DNA of 23,998 nt, from NCBI GenBank assembly GCA_905201055.1, contig CAJKMT010000020.1, positions 1 through 23,998 on the forward strand. Direction: 5' to 3'. The notes under the pieces are model-generated. The model was not told the DNA's origin and made no database searches. It saw nothing but the letters and a program-made list of their open reading frames with translations. Each line of letters begins with the position of its first letter. Position 1 is the first letter of the stretch. Shown piece by piece: positions 15,469-21,943 of the stretch. Position numbers and translations under genes: made by a program. Origin of the DNA: an uncultured Sutterella sp. (GTDB lineage Bacteria > Pseudomonadota > Gammaproteobacteria > Burkholderiales > Burkholderiaceae_F).

Positions 15469-16326
15469 TTAAAAATTCTTCTCAAGCCAACGCGTTAATT
15501 CAGGAATTAGCCTGAGGGCGTCCTTTTGACCGATTTCGTAGCCTCTTTGAACCTCTGCGGCGTCATGAGTCAAACGTTTGATGCCCAGTGAAGCTTGCGG
15601 TCTGATGACAAAGGCGGTGCCGTTTTGCTGAGCTTCATCGATATTGACTTGAGTGCGCTCATAATCGAGCGGAGAGCGCGCGAATGTTTCACAAAAGCGG
15701 GGATATTTGCGATAAAAAATCTTTGCCAGATAAGCATCCCTGTCTTTGACTTTATGCTCTCGAGGTTGGGTGGAGATGACGATGTTTCTGTCAAAACCCA
15801 ATTTTTCAAAAGCTTTGAGCGGAATACGGTCGGAGCAGCCCCCGTCGAGCAGTTTTTTCCCTCTGAACTCGACAATCTGTGAAACATAAGGCAGAGAAGC
15901 CGAAGCTCTCAGACCATCAACTTCTTTGTCCATATCGGAAAGTTTTAAATATTCAGGCGAGCCGGTTTCGACATTGGTGCATGTCACGTAAAAATCAATC
16001 CCGGAATTTTTAAAGGCCTGATTATCAAACGGGTCGTAGATATAGGGGATGTCGTGATAGCAAAATTGGGTGTCAACAATATTTCCGGTTTTAATCAACG
16101 TCTTAAAACTGAAGAAACGATCATCGTTACAGAACCGTTTGTAAAAGCGAATGCTCCGTCCCTTTTGACCGGCAACAAATGAACAGCCGTGAATGGCACC
16201 GGCAGAAACACCGATCACTCCTTTGACCGGCAAATTTAAGTCGGAAAGCACATCCAAGACCCCGGCAGCATAAATACCTCGAATGCCGCCGCCCTCGACG
16301 ACGATTCCTAAACGATGCGATGACAT
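15469..16326 (-). CDS. Patatin-like phospholipase family protein (YjjU-like)
   Basis: A 285-aa lipid acyl hydrolase of the patatin family, closest in layout to E. coli YjjU. The three hallmark motifs are intact: the oxyanion loop GGGIRG (12-17), the nucleophile elbow GVSAG (39-43, Ser41) and the catalytic Asp in DGG (161-163). It thus has a Ser-Asp dyad and is expected to be active. No signal peptide is seen, so it probably acts on membrane lipids from the cytoplasm; the substrate is unknown. ATG 16326 is preferred to the TTG at 16350, because a TATAAT box at 16359-16364 would place the transcription start near the TTG and the catalytic fold needs only a few residues before LGIVVEGGG. No clear Shine-Dalgarno sequence precedes either start. 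Confidence 0.9.
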   Translation of the reverse strand: MSSHRLGIVVEGGGIRGIYAAGVLDVLSDLNLPVKGVIGVSAGAIHGCSFVAGQKGRSIRFYKRFCNDDRFFSFKTLIKTGNIVDTQFCYHDIPYIYDPFDNQAFKNSGIDFYVTCTNVETGSPEYLKLSDMDKEVDGLRASASLPYVSQIVEFRGKKLLDGGCSDRIPLKAFEKLGFDRNIVISTQPREHKVKDRDAYLAKIFYRKYPRFCETFARSPLDYERTQVNIDEAQQNGTAFVIRPQASLGIKRLTHDAAEVQRGYEIGQKDALRLIPELTRWLEKNF

Positions 16327-16358
16327 AAAAAACTGAAAATCAGAAAACAAGAGAAAGA

Positions 16359-16364
16359 ATTATA
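16359..16364 (-). promoter_or_regulatory. Candidate -10 box of the patatin gene
   Basis: On the minus strand TATAAT occurs 32 bp before the patatin ATG and directly follows the T-run of the terminator at 16364-16395. The -35 region (near 16382-16387, inside the hairpin) matches consensus poorly. A start of transcription near 16352 would leave a ~25-nt leader. Confidence 0.4.
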
Positions 16365-16395
16365 AAAAATCCCCGTCGGTGTGAAACCGGCGGGG
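16364..16395 (-). terminator. Orphan rho-independent terminator upstream of the patatin gene
   Basis: On the minus strand CCCCGCCGGT (16395-16386) pairs with ACCGACGGGG (16380-16371) in a 10-bp stem with one G-U pair and a 5-nt loop, followed by ATTTTTT. No minus-strand gene lies upstream for it to terminate: rplM and its leader run the other way. A second small hairpin, AGCAA...TTGCT (16405-16422), lies just before it. It may end a small RNA or an attenuated patatin leader starting in 16400-16500. Confidence 0.75.
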
Positions 16396-16552
16396 AGAAG
16401 AAAGCAAGAACACGTTTGCTCTTACTTCGAGGATCTTTCCAATGCTATGCCGCGTAGTATGTACTTTTGATATGACGAAAGCGTTAAGGGAATGTGAAAT
16501 ATGAGGGATTTTGGGTGATAAGCGGTTTGTAGTCTCGGAAATGGGTTAACGA

Positions 16553-16581
16553 TTGTTTTCTTTCAATTTTTTGTGTAAAAT
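16553..16581 (+). promoter_or_regulatory. rplM-rpsI promoter
   Basis: TTGTTT (16553-16558) and TAAAAT (16576-16581) are separated by exactly 17 bp, giving a good sigma-70 promoter with a start near 16588. The leader to the rplM start codon would be about 155 nt. Confidence 0.72.
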
Positions 16582-16584
16582 CTG

Positions 16585-16743
16585 CCCTCTTGTTATCGGG
16601 AACGGGTGTTTCTCTGTCGCTCTTTCAGATAACGAGGGAACGAATTTTTGGACTCTGTCGCTGGTGCTTGCGGCCTTAAGCGACAATCCGGTTGCGCGCG
16701 ACTTCTCTTATGTCGTGCGTTTTCATTGATAGGTGAATACATA
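16585..16743 (+). promoter_or_regulatory. Structured 5' leader of rplM
   Basis: Three consecutive stems can form before rplM. (1) CCCTC-TT-GTTATC (16585-16597) pairs with GATAACGAGGG (16628-16638) with a 2-nt bulge. (2) GTCGCT (16657-16662) pairs with AGCGAC (16679-16684). (3) GCGCGAC (16696-16702) pairs with GTCGTGC (16712-16718) with one wobble, extended by one or two pairs. In enterobacteria L13 represses its own operon through the rplM leader, so this is a candidate autoregulatory structure. The structure itself is different and is inferred only from base pairing. Confidence 0.5.
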
Positions 16744-17172
16744 ATGAAGACCTTCTCGGCTAAGCCGCTCGAAGTGACTCGCGAATGGTACGTGGTTGAC
16801 GCCACCGATAAGATCGTCGGTCACCTCGCTGCTGAAATTGCTGCCCGCTTGCGCGGCAAGCACAAGCCTGAATACACGCCGCACGTTGATACGGGCGATT
16901 ACATCGTTGTGATCAACGCTTCCAAGATGAAGTTGAGCGGTTCTAAGGCTACGAAAAAGACTTACTACCGTCACACCGGTTATCCCGGCGGCATCGTGGA
17001 AACGACGTTTGCCAAGATGCAGGAACGTCATCCGGGCCGTGCTCTTGAAATCGCTGTCAAGGGTATGCTCCCGAAGGGCCCGTTGGGCTATCAAATGATT
17101 AAGAAGTTGAAGATCTATGCTGGTGAAGAACATCCGCATACGGCTCAACAACCCAAGAACCTCGACATCTAA
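16744..17172 (+). CDS. rplM: 50S ribosomal protein L13
   Basis: The 142-aa product matches bacterial L13 throughout: MKTFSAKPLEVTREWYVVDA at the start, the GRLA-type helix as GHLAAEIAARLRGKHKPEYT (residues ~22-41), the YYRHTGYPGG motif (~75-84) and GMLPKGPLG (~111-119). L13 is an early assembly protein of the large subunit. The ATG at 16744 follows AGGTG with an A-rich spacer; an open frame continues upstream to 16648 but is only leader sequence. Codon use is strongly biased toward preferred codons, as expected of a highly expressed gene. rpsI follows after 12 nt, forming the classic rplM-rpsI operon. Confidence 0.98.
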   Translation: MKTFSAKPLEVTREWYVVDATDKIVGHLAAEIAARLRGKHKPEYTPHVDTGDYIVVINASKMKLSGSKATKKTYYRHTGYPGGIVETTFAKMQERHPGRALEIAVKGMLPKGPLGYQMIKKLKIYAGEEHPHTAQQPKNLDI

Positions 17173-17184
17173 TAAGGATTCGGC

Positions 17185-17577
17185 ATGATCGGCAATTACA
17201 ATTACGGCACCGGCCGTCGCAAGAGCTCCGTGGCCCGCGTCTTTATTAAGCGTGGTTCCGGCAAGATCGTGATCAACGGTCGTCCTTTGAATGAATACTT
17301 CCACCGTGAAACCGGCCGCATGGTCGTGATGCAACCGTTGGAACTTACCGAAAACGTTGAAACGTTTGACGTGATGGTCAACGTGCGCGGTGGTGGCGAA
17401 ACGGGTCAAGCCGGCGCAGTGCGTCACGGCATCACCCGTGCTTTGATTGACTACGACGAAGGCTTGAAGGCCCAGTTGTCCGCCGCGGGCTTTGTGACCC
17501 GTGACGCTCGCGAAGTCGAACGTAAGAAGGTCGGTCTTCGCAAGGCTCGTCGCCGTAAGCAATTCTCCAAGCGTTAA
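17185..17577 (+). CDS. rpsI: 30S ribosomal protein S9
   Basis: The 130-aa product is S9: YNYGTGRRKSSVARVFIKRG at the start, GRPLNEYFHR near residue 32, and the universal basic tail RKKVGLRKARRRKQFSKR, whose final Lys-Arg reaches the P-site tRNA. It is co-transcribed with rplM from the promoter at 16553. AAGGA (17174-17178) is its ribosome binding site, between the rplM stop and its ATG. The operon ends in the double hairpin at 17599-17657. Confidence 0.98.
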   Translation: MIGNYNYGTGRRKSSVARVFIKRGSGKIVINGRPLNEYFHRETGRMVVMQPLELTENVETFDVMVNVRGGGETGQAGAVRHGITRALIDYDEGLKAQLSAAGFVTRDAREVERKKVGLRKARRRKQFSKR

Positions 17578-17598
17578 TCGCTTACAGCCAATTGGTCG

Positions 17599-17657
17599 GG
17601 TTGCCTTCGGGCAACCTTGCGAAAAAAGGGGTTCGGTGGTTTCATCGAGCCCTTTTT
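17599..17657 (+). terminator. rplM-rpsI operon terminator (two hairpins)
   Basis: First hairpin: GGTTGCC-TTCG-GGCAACC (17599-17616), a stable UUCG tetraloop stem. Second hairpin: AAAAAGGG (17623-17630) with CCCTTTTT (17650-17657) and an inner TTCG/CGAG pairing, followed by ATTTG. The first hairpin is not followed by T residues, so it may act as a 3' stabiliser, while the second has the intrinsic terminator layout. Confidence 0.88.
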
Positions 17658-17736
17658 ATTTGCCCGTGCCCCAGAATTAAAAATCAAGTGAGCAGGAAGG
17701 TTACAATTAATTCTCTCATTTGAGGTTTCCTGATCG

Positions 17737-18621
17737 ATGCCCGGGTTTGCTTTACTCATTGTTTTATTGGCTGCGCAGATTCATGCAACTTGGAATTATT
17801 TTCTTAAGCGTGCCAATGCCAATCGTACATTTTGGTGGGTGGTCTACCTGATTACGACAGCGCTGGCTTTGCCCCCGGTGCTTTATTTTCTTTGGGATGA
17901 TTTTTCGCGTGTGACGCCAACCGGGTGGCTTGTGATTTTTTTATCGGCTCCGATTCATGTGCTTTACGGCGTTATCTTGCAAACGGGTTATCGTTACGGC
18001 GATTATTCGATCGTCTATCCGACTGCTCGAGGGACAGGACCTTTAATCACAGTGATTGCCGCTGTGTTAATTTTGGGGAATATGCCAACGGCGATGGGGT
18101 GGTTAGGGATCGCGCTGATTTTATCGGGAATTGTCTTTTTGGCGCAGCCCACAGAAATGATTGAAAGTGCTCGCCCCCTTAAAACGGGTCTTTTTTGGGG
18201 AACACTAACTGGTGTTTGCATCGCCGGCTATTCATTTTGCGATGCTTGGGCTGTGCAGCAAAGCACAGGGTTGAATCCGATCACGTTTTACTTTCCGTCG
18301 CTTGCTATGCGGGGTTTGATTTTTACGCCTTTCATTTTGGCCCGTCCTCGTTGGAAAGAAGAAGTGAAAGAGCTGTTTAGTTCATCCAAGACTCGTCAGG
18401 CCTTGGCCGTTGTAACGGTGGGCTCGCCCGGGGCTTACCTTTTAGTTTTGTATGTTTTAACGCTTGCGCCACTCGCTTATGTCGCGCCGACTCGAGAAGT
18501 GGGGATGATGGCAGGAGTCATTCTGGGTGGTTTATTGCTTAAAGAGCGTATGACCGCCAAACGGTTATTAGGAATTGCTTTGATGACTGCAGGGGTGATT
18601 TCCATTGGATTAAGTAGTTGA
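17737..18621 (+). CDS. EamA-family (DMT superfamily) transporter
   Basis: This 294-aa integral membrane protein has about ten hydrophobic segments in two homologous EamA halves. Half one ends with YPTARGTGPLITVIAAVLIL (~92-111) and half two has the matching APTREVGMMAGVILGGLLLKER (~249-270); these repeated PTxR/E stretches mark the inner helices of drug/metabolite transporters. Members export amino acids, metabolites or drugs; the substrate here is not readable. Translation from ATG 17737 is supported by GAGG at 17722-17725, a rather long spacing. It is a single gene after the rpsI terminator. Together with the aminotransferase it occupies the place where related genomes have rpsI close to erpA, so it may be a later insertion. 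Confidence 0.9.
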   Translation: MPGFALLIVLLAAQIHATWNYFLKRANANRTFWWVVYLITTALALPPVLYFLWDDFSRVTPTGWLVIFLSAPIHVLYGVILQTGYRYGDYSIVYPTARGTGPLITVIAAVLILGNMPTAMGWLGIALILSGIVFLAQPTEMIESARPLKTGLFWGTLTGVCIAGYSFCDAWAVQQSTGLNPITFYFPSLAMRGLIFTPFILARPRWKEEVKELFSSSKTRQALAVVTVGSPGAYLLVLYVLTLAPLAYVAPTREVGMMAGVILGGLLLKERMTAKRLLGIALMTAGVISIGLSS

Positions 18622-18670
18622 CAATAGCTTAAGGATGGGAATCGTGAGGCAGGACAGTCTCTCTGACTAA

Positions 18671-18713
18671 GGAGAAACACCCGGTTTGGCGAATATTTTT
18701 GAGGTGTTTCTCC
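18671..18713. repeat. 11-bp perfect inverted repeat after the transporter gene
   Basis: GGAGAAACACC (18671-18681) is perfectly complementary to GGTGTTTCTCC (18703-18713) across a 21-nt loop. It lies between two convergent genes (transporter stop at 18621, aminotransferase stop at 18822), the usual place for a terminator, but neither strand has a T-run after the stem. It may be a degraded terminator, an mRNA 3' stabiliser or a mobile-element relic. Confidence 0.6.
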
Positions 18714-18821
18714 GCACGGTTACGTTTTTGACTCAACAGGTAGTCAGGAATCGAACAAGTCGGTTACTCCTGCGTAGTTTCGGGCTCTGTCGATCCGTTC
18801 TTTTTCAGATTCAATCCTGCA

Positions 18822-20024
18822 CTAAAGTACCGCAGCAAAGCTCTTTGCAACATAAGCGACGTTCGTGTCATTTAATCCGCAAATGCAGATTCTGCCGTTT
18901 CTAACGGCATAAATTCCAAATTCGCTAGCTAAGCGGTCTACTTGTTCCGGGGTGAATCCAGTAAACGAAAACATGCCAGCTTGTCGCGTAACGAAGTGGA
19001 AATCGCGTTTAGCTTTGATAGCGCTCATTTCGTCAGCCAATGCTTTTCTCATTTTTAAAATTCTGTTTCTCATTGCTGCGAGTTCTTTTTCCCACTCAAG
19101 CGTTTTATCTGGATTGGTCAAAACTTTTTCAACAATCCGGGCTCCAAATGTAGGCGGATTGGAATAATTGGCTCTGGCGCACATTTTCAAATGAGTTGCC
19201 AAACACTGAGCTTGTGCTTGAGACTGTGCCACCACCGTTAAAGCTCCCACTCTTTCACCGTAGAGGTTAAAGGACTTTGAGAAGGACGAAGCTACCAGAA
19301 AATTCAAATCCGATTGGGCAAAAAGCCGCACTGCCTGAGCGTCCTCGTCCAATCCCTCTTTAAATCCTTGGTATGCCATGTCCAAAAAGGCAATAAGATG
19401 CCGTTGACGGAAAATGTTAATGACTTCTTGCCATTGCGAGAGGCTCAGGTCGTATCCGGTTGGATTGTGGCAACAGGCATGAAGAATCACCAAGGTCTCT
19501 TCAGGCAAAGCGTTAAGATCTTCGCACATTGCTTGGAAATCTAAGCAACCCGTATCAGTGTTGTAATAGCGATAGCCTGTCACCTCATAGCCAGCTAGAC
19601 GCAAAATGTCATTATGATTGGTCCAAGTCGGCTTTGAAGTTGCGCCCAAATTGATTCCGCAAGTCCAATGCATAAGATCAACACCAAGCTTTAAGGCTCC
19701 GGTTCCTCCTAATGTCTGCACGGTCACCGCGCGTTTAGAGCGAACAATTTCGCTACCTGAGCCAAAAATAAGTTCCTGAACCCGCTGATCGTATTGAGGC
19801 AAGCCTGTTTGAGGAATATAGGTGTGGGGACTGTTCTCCCTAAGAATTTCTTCTTTTGCTTCACGGACGACATTTAAGACAGGAGTCTTGCCGTTTTCAT
19901 CTAAATACATGCCGACGCCGAGATTAACTTTGCAGCTGCGGGGATCGGCTAAAAATTTACCGGTCAGACTGAGAATGGGATCATCGGGAACTGCGGTGAT
20001 ATTGGCAAAAATTGGATCCGTCAT
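18822..20024 (-). CDS. Aromatic/aspartate aminotransferase (class I, PLP)
   Basis: The 400-aa product is a fold-type I aminotransferase of the AspC/TyrB subgroup, which interconverts aspartate or aromatic amino acids and their keto acids with 2-oxoglutarate/glutamate. Landmarks: VNLGVGMYLDENGKTPVL (33-50), GGTGALK (106-112), the HNPTG loop (186-190), D215 and Y218, the PLP lysine K250 in SFSKSFNLYGERVG with R257, R284 in RANYSNPP (equivalent to E. coli R292, which binds the distal carboxylate) and R378 (equivalent to R386) in NGRICICG. All catalytic residues are intact. ATG 20024 is preceded by GGAAAGGA, so an upstream in-frame start at 20081 is unlikely. tyrB versus aspC cannot be decided by eye. 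It stands alone and is flanked by possible mobile-element debris. Confidence 0.92.
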   Translation of the reverse strand: MTDPIFANITAVPDDPILSLTGKFLADPRSCKVNLGVGMYLDENGKTPVLNVVREAKEEILRENSPHTYIPQTGLPQYDQRVQELIFGSGSEIVRSKRAVTVQTLGGTGALKLGVDLMHWTCGINLGATSKPTWTNHNDILRLAGYEVTGYRYYNTDTGCLDFQAMCEDLNALPEETLVILHACCHNPTGYDLSLSQWQEVINIFRQRHLIAFLDMAYQGFKEGLDEDAQAVRLFAQSDLNFLVASSFSKSFNLYGERVGALTVVAQSQAQAQCLATHLKMCARANYSNPPTFGARIVEKVLTNPDKTLEWEKELAAMRNRILKMRKALADEMSAIKAKRDFHFVTRQAGMFSFTGFTPEQVDRLASEFGIYAVRNGRICICGLNDTNVAYVAKSFAAVL

Positions 20025-20140
20025 TGTCTTTCCTTTCCGAAATATCTCAACAGATTCCAATATAAAGGAGACGGATTTCACTGAAATTTATTTTTCTAAG
20101 CAAAAATCGCTAAAAAATTAAGAAATTCAAGAAGATTTAA

Positions 20141-20212
20141 TACGTTTACCTTAGTTTTGAACGATTAGATCTAAAGTTATCTCTAGGTGGCTTGAGTCCA
20201 ATGGAGTATTGA
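20141..20212 (+). pseudogene. Possible remnant of an IS3-family transposase C-terminus
   Basis: The frame 20141-20209 translates to a peptide ending FERLDLKLSLGGLSPMEY and then TGA. The words 'ER(L/I)..L(S/K)LGGLSPMEYR' are typical of the extreme C-terminus of IS3-family OrfB integrases; the stop could arise from CGA to TGA at the conserved Arg. Nothing recognisable remains upstream in frame (a stop at 20138), so only a scar of ~70 bp survives. The match is from memory and short, so coincidence is possible. Confidence 0.38.
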
Positions 20213-20296
20213 CGGCATAACGGGATCACTTACCCTCGCCCGAAATATGGTCAATTCCTTTTAGGATATCTTAACCCCCTCACAGTCAAAAATTCT

Positions 20297-20379
20297 CCAA
20301 ATACATTAACAAGTAATGTCCAAATACAATATCAATTTTCAGCCAAATTCATTAACAAAATAAAGCCAAACGCATTAAC
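20297..20379. repeat. Four 14-bp direct repeats at an exact 23-bp period
   Basis: The words CCAAATACATTAAC (20297), CCAAATACAATATC (20320), CCAAATTCATTAAC (20343) and CCAAACGCATTAAC (20366) start precisely 23 bp apart. The core CCAAA is invariant, CATTAAC is kept in three of four, and the 9-bp spacers are unrelated. The array ends 50 bp before the erpA -35 region. Iteron-like periodicity near two helical turns suggests protein binding on one face of the DNA: either an activator/repressor of erpA, or TnsB/IstA-type transposase sites at the end of a decayed element. Confidence 0.85.
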
Positions 20380-20429
20380 TAATGGAAAATGTTATTTATA
20401 ATCAGAAACCTTTTGAGTTGTCGGCAGGC

Positions 20430-20459
20430 GTGACGAGTTTTTCCTTAAAACCGTATAAT
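20430..20459 (+). promoter_or_regulatory. erpA promoter
   Basis: A perfect TATAAT -10 box (20454-20459) is preceded after 18 bp by GTGACG (20430-20435), 4 of 6 matches to the -35 consensus. The start would fall near 20466, giving a ~30-nt leader to the erpA ATG at 20495. No IscR-type site was recognised. Confidence 0.7.
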
Positions 20460-20494
20460 CGCCTATGGCTTATTTTTTGGAAGAAGACGTGATC

Positions 20495-20851
20495 ATGCAA
20501 GACAATGAAACTCCCATGGCACCGGAACCGATTCACTTTACCGACAATGCCGTTTCGAAGGTGAAAAGCCTGATTGAAGAAGAGGGTAACAACCAGCTAA
20601 AGCTCCGTGTTTTCGTGCAAGGTGGCGGTTGCGCGGGCTTCCAATATGGTTTTCAGTTTGATGAAACGGTTAACGATGATGACGCCGTTATGGAAAAAGA
20701 CGGTGTGACTTTTTTGATTGACTCATTGAGCTATCAATATTTGGTGGGCGCCGAAATCGACTTTAAGGAAGACTTAACCGGTGCGCAATTTGTGATCCGC
20801 AACCCCAATGCGGTGACCACTTGCGGTTGCGGTTCATCATTTTCCGTATAG
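20495..20851 (+). CDS. erpA: Iron-sulfur cluster insertion protein ErpA
   Basis: This 118-aa A-type carrier of the HesB/IscA family delivers Fe-S clusters to apo-proteins such as the isoprenoid enzyme IspG. The three cluster cysteines are present: C46 in GGGCAGFQYGF and C110/C112 in TTCGCGSSFSV. Other family marks are ITFTxxAxxK-type IHFTDNAVSKVKSLIEEE (13-30), IDSLSYQYLVGAEIDF (75-90) and F.IRNPNA (99-106). Start ATG 20495 has GGAAGAAG at 20479-20486. An ATG at 20465 in the same frame would coincide with the predicted transcription start and is rejected. The neighbours anmK, M23 peptidase and tyrS match the order known in Burkholderiales, which supports ErpA rather than IscA. Confidence 0.95.
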   Translation: MQDNETPMAPEPIHFTDNAVSKVKSLIEEEGNNQLKLRVFVQGGGCAGFQYGFQFDETVNDDDAVMEKDGVTFLIDSLSYQYLVGAEIDFKEDLTGAQFVIRNPNAVTTCGCGSSFSV

Positions 20852-20855
20852 AGAC

Positions 20856-21932
20856 TCAAGCCGGATAAAGGGCCCCGAGAATCCTGGGGCCTTGAGCTCG
20901 GGTGACAGCCGGGAGATTCCCGGCTTTTTTATGGCAAAAACAATACGCTAGCCAGGCAAAAGCCATGGATTCCACATGCATGGGATCAATGCCGATCGCT
21001 GAAGTGCTCTTGACTGCCAATCCCTTTAGGCGCAGTTCTTCAACAAGAAGCGGATTAAACGCGCCGCCTCCACAAAGAAAGATTTCATGGATATCACCGA
21101 CGGCATCGGCAATCGTCTGCGCCGTCAGACTCACGAGTGTTCGTTCAACGTCTTCACAAGCGACGGTTGATAAATCGGGGTAGCGTTTCTCAAGCCAGGC
21201 AAGGTTAAAGTATTCGCGACCAGTGCTTTTGGGTGGGGTGCGTTCGAAGTACGGATCGGCAAGCAACGCAGTCAATAGTTTTTTGTGAATCTTTCCGGTT
21301 TTCGCCCATTGCGCGTCTTTGTCGTAGGGTAGGTCTCGCTGCTTTTGAATCCAGCAGTCCAGCAAAGTGTTGCCCGGCCCACAATCAAAGCCTGTGACAG
21401 TGTTGTCAGCCAATCGCGTGACATTGGCGATGCCCCCGATATTAACGATTGCGCGCGGAGTGGACGACGCGAACATAGCGGCGTGGAAAGCCGGCACGAG
21501 CGGAGCGCCTTCTCCGCCAGCGGCCATGTCACGGCTTCTGAAATCCGCAATGACGTCGATGCCGGTAAGTTCCGCTAAAAGAGCGGGGTGATTGAGTTGG
21601 ACGGTAAAGCCGTCTTGTGGACAATGTCGAACAGTTTGACCGTGCACGCCAATAGCTCGGACCTCTTGGGGACGGATGCCGGATTTTGCCAACAATGCGA
21701 GCGTAAGATCAGCGTAAACATGCGCCAACTGAATTTCTATGTTCCCGGCTCGCTCAATTTCATTGTCACCGGGGGTTAGAAGTTGGAACAACGCCCACTT
21801 TAGTTTGTCTGAGTAGGCAACATAATGGTGAGCGACAAATTGCGTTTCACTTTCAGAGCATCTGCATAAAACGGCATCGGCACCATCGAGGCTCGTGCCT
21901 GACATGATGCCGATATAGTATTCAAAACTCAT
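20856..21932 (-). CDS. anmK: Anhydro-N-acetylmuramic acid kinase
   Basis: AnmK cleaves the 1,6-anhydro ring of anhydro-MurNAc and phosphorylates it to MurNAc-6-phosphate, recycling peptidoglycan sugars released during cell wall turnover. The 358-aa product has the family start GIMSGTSLDGADAVL (8-22, phosphate-binding), VHGQTVRH (97-103), IADFRSRDMAAGGEGAPLVP (128-147), the sugar-kinase motif DCGPGN with D183 as likely catalytic base, STGREYFN (236-243) and LCGGGAFNPLL near the C-terminus. It lies 11 bp downstream of the M23 endopeptidase on the same strand, a functionally sensible operon (wall cutting and recycling). Its stop is 4 bp from the convergent erpA stop, and the erpA terminator lies inside its 3' coding region. 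Confidence 0.95.
   Translation of the reverse strand: MSFEYYIGIMSGTSLDGADAVLCRCSESETQFVAHHYVAYSDKLKWALFQLLTPGDNEIERAGNIEIQLAHVYADLTLALLAKSGIRPQEVRAIGVHGQTVRHCPQDGFTVQLNHPALLAELTGIDVIADFRSRDMAAGGEGAPLVPAFHAAMFASSTPRAIVNIGGIANVTRLADNTVTGFDCGPGNTLLDCWIQKQRDLPYDKDAQWAKTGKIHKKLLTALLADPYFERTPPKSTGREYFNLAWLEKRYPDLSTVACEDVERTLVSLTAQTIADAVGDIHEIFLCGGGAFNPLLVEELRLKGLAVKSTSAIGIDPMHVESMAFAWLAYCFCHKKAGNLPAVTRAQGPRILGALYPA
20869..20930 (+). terminator. erpA terminator embedded in the 3' end of anmK
   Basis: Hairpin 1: GGCCCC (20871-20876) with GGGGCC (20886-20891), extended by A/T and G-U pairs to 20869-20893. Hairpin 2: AGCCGGG (20907-20913) with CCCGGCT (20919-20925), followed by six T residues to 20930. 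The second hairpin is a textbook intrinsic terminator for erpA, yet both sequences also encode the last residues of AnmK on the other strand. Confidence 0.88.
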
Positions 21933-21943
21933 GTGATTGGGCC

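Noticed and set aside
16545..16554. TTAACGATTG near the rplM promoter as another copy of the allE-upstream motif
   Set aside because: It is a single isolated match without the paired inverted copy; chance is the simpler explanation.
16723..17562. Long minus-strand open frame opposite rplM and rpsI
   Set aside because: It is antisense to two unmistakable ribosomal protein genes, and its length is a by-product of their biased codon use. The peptide resembles nothing known.
18722..18821. tRNA-like segment (minus-strand GTTCGATTCC resembling a T-loop)
   Set aside because: The flanking bases do not form a T-stem, and no acceptor or anticodon arm can be drawn.
18686..18904. 72-aa open frame between the transporter and the aminotransferase
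   Set aside because: It overlaps the aminotransferase 3' end and the inverted repeat, has no ribosome binding site, and has a composition unlike a real protein.
20297..20379. CRISPR-like array
   Set aside because: The repeats are 14 bp with 9-bp spacers, far too short for CRISPR, and no cas genes are present.
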